NCBI GenBank assembly: GCA_002368645.1
Contig: DFEE01000004.1
Coordinates: forward strand, 253-47,482
DNA from: Bacteroidales bacterium UBA3810
Lineage (GTDB): Bacteria; Bacteroidota; Bacteroidia; Bacteroidales; Paludibacteraceae
Length of the DNA stretch: 47,230 nt
Direction: 5' to 3'
Under the pieces are notes generated by a model. The model saw nothing but the letters and a program-made list of their open reading frames with translations. It did no database searches and was not told the DNA's origin. The translations under genes and the position numbers were made by a program. Shown in pieces: positions 42,380 to 47,230 of this stretch (position 1 is the stretch's first letter; every line of letters begins with the position of its first letter).

Positions 42380-43362
42380 TTACTAATACTTTCCATATTC
42401 CTGTATCGGCGAGGTATTACCATGAGTTTGCTTCTGTCGAAGAGTTGATAACGATCTTGAAGCGTTATTCTTCCGAGCCTGTACTTCCTATCGGCGCCGC
42501 TTCTAATATCCTTTTCACCCGTGATTTTGAGGGGCTTGTCTTGCGCTCTGCTATGTGCCGAGCGCGGGCATTGGACGAGGACAATGACTCTGTGCTCGTC
42601 AATGCCGATGCAGGCCTTGTTATGGATGACCTTATCGCGCAAATAGCGGATATGGGGCTTCGTGGCTTAGAGAACCTAAGCGGTATCCCCGGTACGGTCG
42701 GAGCTTCGGCTGTGCAGAATGTCGGTGCTTACGGAGTAGAGGCAGGCGATTGCATCGTGGCTGTCGAAGCGGTTGATCGCAATACGCTGACTTGTTGCAC
42801 TTTTGAGCATGATCAATGTGCTTTCGGCTATCGCGATTCGTTCTTCAAACATGTTAATAAACGGTACATTATCACTTCGGTGACTTATCGGCTTAGCAAG
42901 GGCGGTCCTGCTAATCTCAGTTATGCTGCCCTCAAGGACTATGGCCTGACACCTCAGTCAAGTGCCAAGGCCGTTCGCGAGGCTGTGCTTGCTATTCGGG
43001 ATACTAAATTACCGAATCCTGCCGAGATTGGTTCCGCGGGCTCGTTCTTCCGTAATCCCGTGCTGAATGACGAAGCGTATAAACGATTCTTGAGTCGGTT
43101 GGCAGACTTAGGGCTCACACCGCCTCGCATCTTTGAAACGCAAGGAACCTATAAACTCAGTGCTGCATGGCTCATAGAACAAGCGGGCTTAAAAGGTCGT
43201 CAAATCGGTGGAGCAGCCGTTTATGAACGCCAACCGCTGGTACTCGTCAATGCCACGGGCACGGCTACTGCCGGCGATATCCAAACGTTGGCACAACTCG
43301 TTATTGACACCGTCAGGGAGCGTTTCGGCATAGAATTGGTGCCCGAATGTGAAATCATTTGA
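42376..43362 (+). CDS. murB: UDP-N-acetylenolpyruvoylglucosamine reductase MurB
   Basis: 328 residues. FAD enzyme that reduces UDP-GlcNAc-enolpyruvate to UDP-MurNAc. FAD-binding PIGAASNILF and GLENLSGIPGTVGASAVQNVGAYG; active-site GYRDSFFK and GSAGSFFRNPV; C-terminal SAAWLIEQAGLKGRQIGGA. Type I MurB as in E. coli. It is cotranscribed with nadE and divergent from the dcw cluster; its stop codon directly abuts the stop of the convergent receptor gene. Confidence 0.97.
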   Translation: MITNTFHIPVSARYYHEFASVEELITILKRYSSEPVLPIGAASNILFTRDFEGLVLRSAMCRARALDEDNDSVLVNADAGLVMDDLIAQIADMGLRGLENLSGIPGTVGASAVQNVGAYGVEAGDCIVAVEAVDRNTLTCCTFEHDQCAFGYRDSFFKHVNKRYIITSVTYRLSKGGPANLSYAALKDYGLTPQSSAKAVREAVLAIRDTKLPNPAEIGSAGSFFRNPVLNDEAYKRFLSRLADLGLTPPRIFETQGTYKLSAAWLIEQAGLKGRQIGGAAVYERQPLVLVNATGTATAGDIQTLAQLVIDTVRERFGIELVPECEII

Positions 43363-45636
43363 CTATAGACTCCACGAGAGACTCACGCCTAATTGACGGC
43401 CTATACCCTTCTGCAGAAATCCGTTGGACATACTGACGAAATAGAAGACATCATACTCAGTGCCTACTACATTGCGCCCCCAAAATTGGAGATTTAATTG
43501 TCGCCAACTGAGGTTCATGGCGAGGTCTAATAATTGATAATAGGGTTGGGAAACGGTATTGTTTTCGTCCCAGTAGGTGCGTCCTTGTCCTCGGGTGCTG
43601 AGGGTGAGAGAAAGTGCCCAATCGCTTGTGAATCGGTATCTGCCGGTTGCTTGAGCGGAAAAGGTATGTTGTGGAGCGTATGGGACGAACTTACCGTCAT
43701 AAACGCCCATGCCGTTATCGAATCGAATGAACCTGGCATCGGTGAAACCGTAGGCTGTGTGGACTTCAACTTGCCAATGAGTATCTTGATAGCGGTAGTT
43801 GAAGGTGGCTTCAACGCCTATTGAACGCGCGTGAGCGGCATTTGACATCATGCGCCCGGAGGTCTTGCCTGAGGGAAAAACCGTTACTTGTTGGTTTTGC
43901 ACATCGCTGTAGAATGCAAGGGCATTTAGTGACAGCCGATGGTTATTGGTGCTGGTTGTCCTGAGAGGATTCCAGCATCCGCCAAATTCGGTGGTCCATG
44001 CTGTCTCGGGCTTGTAAGCGGTAATATCCGCTGAACCGTAATTGATTCCATCGTCTGTAGGCATGAGTCTTACGCCCATTTCCTCCATCAAGCCATTCAT
44101 CAACCGCGTCTGCATTATAGTGGAGAATATCTGCGGATTATACCCGCCCGCTTTGCTGCCGCGTGCTGTTGAGGCATAGATTGAAAACTTGTCCCAATCA
44201 TAGCGCACCAACAACTTCGGCAATAGCGCGACATGCGTCTGTGACCTAAACCCCGCCATGTAATTGCGGTAATGTTCTGGTGCTGCCATAAAAGCCGTCA
44301 TTCGGTAATCCAATTCTGACGAGGATTGGTATTCCATTGAACTGTACTCAATATCAACCCGCAGCCCTGCTTCAATACGGAGTCCCGCGATGGGCGTGAA
44401 GGTGGACTGATGATATACCGCGCCGGCGAAATTCATGAACCTAAAATCCGATGGAATAGCCATTTCGGTATTGCTAATCTCCAAAGAATCATTGGGAAAC
44501 GCCGTGTGAATGCCCTTATTGGCATTGGACAAAATGAGGGCCTCTATGCCTTCTCTGAGAAATGTTACGGGAGCATTCATTGTGTTGTGCTTGAGGTAAA
44601 CGGTCGCTCCGACGGAGTAGTTATACCATGAGATTGGACGCTTGCCGTTGAGAATGGCGTCTATGTACGCATTATGCTGTTGTTGCCGTTGTTCAAGGGT
44701 GAAGATGGACGCGGGAGTATAGTCTTGGTCCATAACCATATGGTCTTTTAGAAATTGGTACGAACCAACCAACGCCAACCGGTACCCATCCTTGTCGTAA
44801 ATGGCGCGTACGGATTGTGAAGCCAATAAGCGCTCATAACTCGCGGGCGAATTATAGGCGATGATGCCCGTCTCGGCTGCGGCATACGGAAAGGCGCCTT
44901 GCTTGATCCATGATGCCATTGTTGTTGCGGTGATTGACCAATGTGGATTGGGCATAAACTGCATCACAAACCGTCCCGATGCATGGTCATTGCCGTCAAT
45001 AAGTTTCCCCGTATAATCATTGCGATAAAAACCGTCGGTACGCCCGTAGAGTACGCCGATACTGTAGCCGAAAGTCTGCGTAACAGAGTGATATACAGAG
45101 GCGCGGGCATCAACACTATTGGCACTTGAATATCCTACCGAAGCTCGTACACCCCACTTCGCCACATCCATAGGTTGAAAGGTCGTGAGCTCCATCACGC
45201 CACCCATTGAGTTGCGCCCGTATAAGGTGCCTTGGGAACCGGCACGAAACGTAACGCGCCTTAAATCAATTGGCTCGCTGTCAAAGGCATTTTTGTCCAG
45301 AACAGGCACACCGTCTATCAGAATTTGTATGACTGGCTGGTCTAATCGCGACCCTAACCCCCGAATATAGATAGTGCTTGTCATGGCTGAGCCATAAGCG
45401 GGCATAACTAAATTCGGAATAGCGAAAGCTATATCCTTGGGGGTGTTTACGGGCTGAACGCTCAGTTGTTGATAGCCAATGGTGGTAGCCGACGGGGTGG
45501 GAGTCGTAGAGCCGTCTTTGGCTACAACTTCTATCGTATCTAACACAAAATCAGTGGTAATTGCCGTGGGAGCGGCAATTACCATTGAACTAAATAGGGT
45601 TACTATAAAGAGGTGCTTAAATCTTCTTGCCCTCAT
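43363..45636 (-). CDS. TonB-dependent outer-membrane receptor
   Basis: 757 residues. Signal peptide to about residue 22, a TonB-box-like segment (LDTIEVVAKDG), the plug domain (IYIRGLGSRLDQPVIQILIDGVPVLDK; AGSQGTLYGRNSMGGVMELTT) and a C-terminal beta-barrel ending in LGVSLSWSL. It lacks the carboxypeptidase-like domain and the length of SusC proteins, so it resembles siderophore, vitamin or metal receptors; the substrate cannot be read from sequence. It starts inside the upstream calycin-like gene (20-bp overlap). Confidence 0.93.
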   Translation of the reverse strand: MRARRFKHLFIVTLFSSMVIAAPTAITTDFVLDTIEVVAKDGSTTPTPSATTIGYQQLSVQPVNTPKDIAFAIPNLVMPAYGSAMTSTIYIRGLGSRLDQPVIQILIDGVPVLDKNAFDSEPIDLRRVTFRAGSQGTLYGRNSMGGVMELTTFQPMDVAKWGVRASVGYSSANSVDARASVYHSVTQTFGYSIGVLYGRTDGFYRNDYTGKLIDGNDHASGRFVMQFMPNPHWSITATTMASWIKQGAFPYAAAETGIIAYNSPASYERLLASQSVRAIYDKDGYRLALVGSYQFLKDHMVMDQDYTPASIFTLEQRQQQHNAYIDAILNGKRPISWYNYSVGATVYLKHNTMNAPVTFLREGIEALILSNANKGIHTAFPNDSLEISNTEMAIPSDFRFMNFAGAVYHQSTFTPIAGLRIEAGLRVDIEYSSMEYQSSSELDYRMTAFMAAPEHYRNYMAGFRSQTHVALLPKLLVRYDWDKFSIYASTARGSKAGGYNPQIFSTIMQTRLMNGLMEEMGVRLMPTDDGINYGSADITAYKPETAWTTEFGGCWNPLRTTSTNNHRLSLNALAFYSDVQNQQVTVFPSGKTSGRMMSNAAHARSIGVEATFNYRYQDTHWQVEVHTAYGFTDARFIRFDNGMGVYDGKFVPYAPQHTFSAQATGRYRFTSDWALSLTLSTRGQGRTYWDENNTVSQPYYQLLDLAMNLSWRQLNLQFWGRNVVGTEYDVFYFVSMSNGFLQKGIGRQLGVSLSWSL

Positions 45637-46135
45637 AGGTCACTGCCATATCTCCGTGGCTACCGGCAAAGGTGCAACTTATACGCATCGTTTGACTTTC
45701 CGTGTCGTACTCAAAGACAAGATCGTTGACTGTATATTGGGTGTATGGAGCACCTTTGTAGAGAGGGATAATACCGGTGCCTGTGATGTGATAAACGTAT
45801 TGATTGGCAGCCGATTTGTTCTCGGTTGTGTAGTCGAGATCCGATAAGGTTAAAGTGGTCTTTATCGGCATCATTGCGTTGAAACGCACATTCTCAAGAA
45901 CGATATTGGCTTTATTGCCCTGCAATACCTCTAAAGCTATGGTATCGGTTTCGGAATACTCGCCGGGAGTACCCTCTGCAACCATAAAGAGGCCGGAGGT
46001 ACTGATTGTTTGTTCGGCGTTGGGATTAACAGGTTGGGGAGTTGGAGTAGGCTCTACATCCGAGTTTGGTCTGCAGGCAACCATCATAATGGCTAAAATA
46101 GCCGTCATCAAAAGCAAAATCTTTTTCATATTCAT
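45617..46135 (-). CDS. Calycin-like lipoprotein
   Basis: 172 residues. Signal peptide with lipobox MVAC (Cys 21), a Pro/Thr linker, then a beta-rich domain resembling the calycin-like domain of Bacteroidetes lipoproteins (DTIALEVLQGNKANIVLENVRF; TLTLSDLDY; NDLVFEYDTESQTMRISCTF). Calycin folds bind small hydrophobic ligands in other families. Cotranscribed with the TonB receptor, it may pass or bind its ligand at the surface; that is inference. Confidence 0.8.
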   Translation of the reverse strand: MNMKKILLLMTAILAIMMVACRPNSDVEPTPTPQPVNPNAEQTISTSGLFMVAEGTPGEYSETDTIALEVLQGNKANIVLENVRFNAMMPIKTTLTLSDLDYTTENKSAANQYVYHITGTGIIPLYKGAPYTQYTVNDLVFEYDTESQTMRISCTFAGSHGDMAVTYEGKKI

Positions 46136-46149
46136 GTAATTTAACGCTG

Positions 46150-46157
46150 CAAAATTA
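46150..46157 (-). promoter_or_regulatory. -7 element before the calycin-like lipoprotein
   Basis: Minus-strand TAATTTTG (46157-46150). At the expected -33 position the bases are AAGC, not TTTG, so this promoter may be weak or need an activator; the neighbouring regulator is an obvious candidate. Confidence 0.5.
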
Positions 46158-46216
46158 CTGCTTTTTTTTAAGATTTTGCTTAAATTTACCTTAAATCTTT
46201 ATTTTATCCGTCATTT

Positions 46217-46789
46217 TTAGTTTTGGACGGGTATGGCGAGTTTCAATTCGAGATTTGGAGATTGGATAAGGATGGTGAAATTATTGACCGATAGGGAAGT
46301 GGAGAGACTTAATTTCCCTTTTGGAATGAGAAATAGCGGCATGACGGCATCAACCATCCGCCGTAATATATCCGTATCTATGGTAATTGCGTTCACAAAG
46401 GGGTCAAGGTGCAACTCTATATCCATCTCCAATGCCTTCCATTGGGGGGTATAAGCGATAAGAATATCGTTGAAGAAACTGCGTATATCGCGCGGTGTAT
46501 CAGCCGGTTGCTCCTCTAATTTATATAGATAACCCACACCCCGTAATGTGCAAATAGGATGTTCTGGCGGAAGGCTTAACTTCCTTCTGAGTGAATGAAC
46601 ATGCACATCTAATGTCCCCGTGTCGTACTGAAAACGAGTTCCCCAGACGCTGTTCAATAACTCATTGCGTGTACACACGCTACCCGCATGGTCGTACAGA
46701 TAAAGGAGTAAATCAAACTCCCGCGCAGTCAATCGTACAGGCTTTTCATCCTGATAAACCAAACGACTATGTCTATCTATCTGTAACAT
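46217..46789 (-). CDS. OmpR/PhoB-type DNA-binding protein with degenerate kinase-like C-terminus
   Basis: 190 residues. Residues ~5-95 are a complete OmpR-type winged helix (RLTAREFDLLLYLYDHAG; DVHVHSLRRKL; ICTLRGVGYLY). No receiver domain precedes it: the frame upstream has a stop and no other ATG. Residues ~100-190 are not a known response-regulator part. IDTDILRRMVDAVMPLFLIPKGKLSL followed by NFTILIQSPNLEL looks like the N-box helix and strands of a histidine-kinase ATPase domain without its catalytic Asn and glycine boxes. The order output domain then ATPase-like domain is unusual. It lies upstream of the receptor operon, on the same strand, with its own promoter. Confidence 0.75.
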   Translation of the reverse strand: MLQIDRHSRLVYQDEKPVRLTAREFDLLLYLYDHAGSVCTRNELLNSVWGTRFQYDTGTLDVHVHSLRRKLSLPPEHPICTLRGVGYLYKLEEQPADTPRDIRSFFNDILIAYTPQWKALEMDIELHLDPFVNAITIDTDILRRMVDAVMPLFLIPKGKLSLSTSLSVNNFTILIQSPNLELKLAIPVQN

Positions 46790-46820
46790 CTTTAGTCTTG
46801 ACTCCTGACTCCTGCCCCTT

Positions 46821-46850
46821 TCCGATACCCTCCGATAAATTCGGATTTAC
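46821..46850. repeat. 10-bp tandem repeat, three units (TCCGATA type)
   Basis: Three units beginning TCCGATA or the variant TCGGATT at a strict 10-bp spacing in the leader of the regulator gene. They are preceded by two copies of GACTCCT at 7-bp spacing. Confidence 0.6.
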
Positions 46851-46860
46851 CACTAATATA

Positions 46861-46892
46861 GGGCACCCGGTCTCCTGGTATCCTGGTAACGA
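46861..46892. repeat. 8-bp tandem repeat, GGNNNCCY type
   Basis: Units GGGCACCC, GGTCTCCT, GGTATCCT and a decayed fourth. The first two recur, with one change, at 47123-47138. Confidence 0.65.
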
Positions 46893-46930
46893 AAAAAAAC
46901 GCTTGCGGGCTTTTTCGATATACCATTTAC

Positions 46931-46990
46931 CTCTCCCATCTCTCCGCTTCCCTCCGACTTTTCCGATAACTTCCGATAATCTCCGGTATC
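46931..46990. repeat. 10-bp tandem repeat, six units
   Basis: Six units in strict 10-bp register with consensus YTCCGATAAC; the fourth and fifth differ at one position only. The array lies in the ~220-nt leader of the regulator gene. Confidence 0.75.
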
Positions 46991-47018
46991 ATTTTGCTCC
47001 GTCACCCTTTCCGACACG

Positions 47019-47050
47019 CAAAATTACAACGTTTTTCTCATATACGCAAA
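47019..47050 (-). promoter_or_regulatory. Promoter of the OmpR-type regulator gene
   Basis: Minus-strand TTTG (47050-47047), 20 nt, TAATTTTG (47026-47019). Expected start near 47012; the leader of ~220 nt is filled with short-period repeats and has no other gene. Confidence 0.7.
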
Positions 47051-47122
47051 TATCTTTACTTTTTGTAACAAAAATGGATATTTTTTGCATAATCAACACA
47101 TTCTTGTGCATCACCCCTAATA

Positions 47123-47138
47123 GGGCACCTGGTCTCCT
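47123..47138. repeat. Two-unit 8-bp repeat matching 46861-46876
   Basis: GGGCACCT GGTCTCCT, 15 of 16 bases as at 46861-46876, followed in both places by different sequence. Confidence 0.6.
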
Positions 47139-47190
47139 GCAACAGTATAACTTTTGCGTCTTAACTTTCCCTATCGATAACGTGACCACA

Positions 47191-47230
47191 CCGCACAATA
47201 ACCGCACAATAACCGGACAATAACCGGACA
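47191..47230. repeat. 11-bp tandem repeat running into the window edge
   Basis: Three complete units of CCGSACAATAA and a fourth cut by the end of the window. The rest of 46790-47230 holds the regulator promoter and the other short arrays; no gene was recognised there. Confidence 0.88.

Noticed and set aside
43363..45636. Second SusC
   Set aside because: It is 757 residues, lacks the N-terminal carboxypeptidase-like domain and has no SusD partner, so it is a plain TonB-dependent receptor.
46591..47223. 210-codon open frame on the + strand over the regulator start and its leader
   Set aside because: Its sequence is produced by the short tandem repeats and the antisense of the winged-helix domain; no recognisable protein features.

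Overview
The window looks like chromosomal DNA of a Bacteroidales bacterium, probably a gut or rumen lineage. It carries a SusC/SusD pair, a methylmalonyl-CoA mutase, an Rnf complex in the Bacteroides gene order, a Bacteroidetes-type mraZ-to-murG cell-wall cluster, and InlB-repeat secreted proteins. Eleven start regions show the Bacteroidetes sigma-ABfr promoter pattern, TTTG, then 19-20 nt, then TAnnTTTG, and Shine-Dalgarno sequences are not evident. Family-level placement (for example Paludibacteraceae) is only a guess. No phage, IS element, plasmid function, CRISPR array or rRNA was seen.

Layout. 1-1284: the 3' part of the methylmalonyl-CoA mutase large subunit, followed by a terminator and a repeat-bearing gap. 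1680-7473 (minus): an 1804-residue secreted protein and a small membrane-anchored protein, with a ~300-nt leader that contains a 23-codon reading frame. 7783-8421: short tandem repeats and a candidate structured non-coding RNA of ~330 nt with its own promoter and terminator. 8519-9610: NrnA-type DHH phosphoesterase. 9694-24701 (minus): 13 genes packed with gaps of 25 bp or less, namely susC, susD, a zinc-metallopeptidase lipoprotein, a DUF4302 lipoprotein, a secreted protein, a short rseC-like gene, then rnfB, rnfC, a hotdog thioesterase gene, rnfD, rnfG, rnfE and rnfA. The only good promoter seen is in front of susC, so import/proteolysis and Rnf energy conservation may share a transcript. 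24902-25515: tRNA-Leu(UAG) and a small lipoprotein. 25527-27423 (minus): mazG, lpxH-like and a DUF59 iron-sulfur assembly gene; rdgB is divergent with overlapping promoters. 28506-30152 (minus): two paralogous lipoproteins. 30302-40199 (minus): murG, ftsW, murD, mraY, murE, ftsI, ftsL, rsmH and mraZ, read from mraZ downwards. 40463-43362: nadE and murB, divergent from mraZ. 43363-46789 (minus): a TonB-dependent receptor, a calycin-like lipoprotein and an unusual OmpR-type DNA-binding protein.

How it works together. The dcw genes plus murB supply peptidoglycan precursors and septal synthesis. Pairs of TGGGN repeats with 5-nt spacing, the MraZ-box pattern, lie at both the mraZ and the nadE-murB promoters, so MraZ may control both directions. 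Rnf couples ferredoxin oxidation to NAD reduction and ion pumping, which fits a propionate-forming fermenter that uses methylmalonyl-CoA mutase.

The most unusual material is non-coding. There are intergenic tandem arrays with periods of 8, 10 and 11 bp at several sites. There is a GC-rich dispersed element found in a 5' leader and in-frame inside rdgB; a related 39-nt match lies inside a lipoprotein gene and differs from the leader copy only by transitions. The third item is the candidate non-coding RNA.
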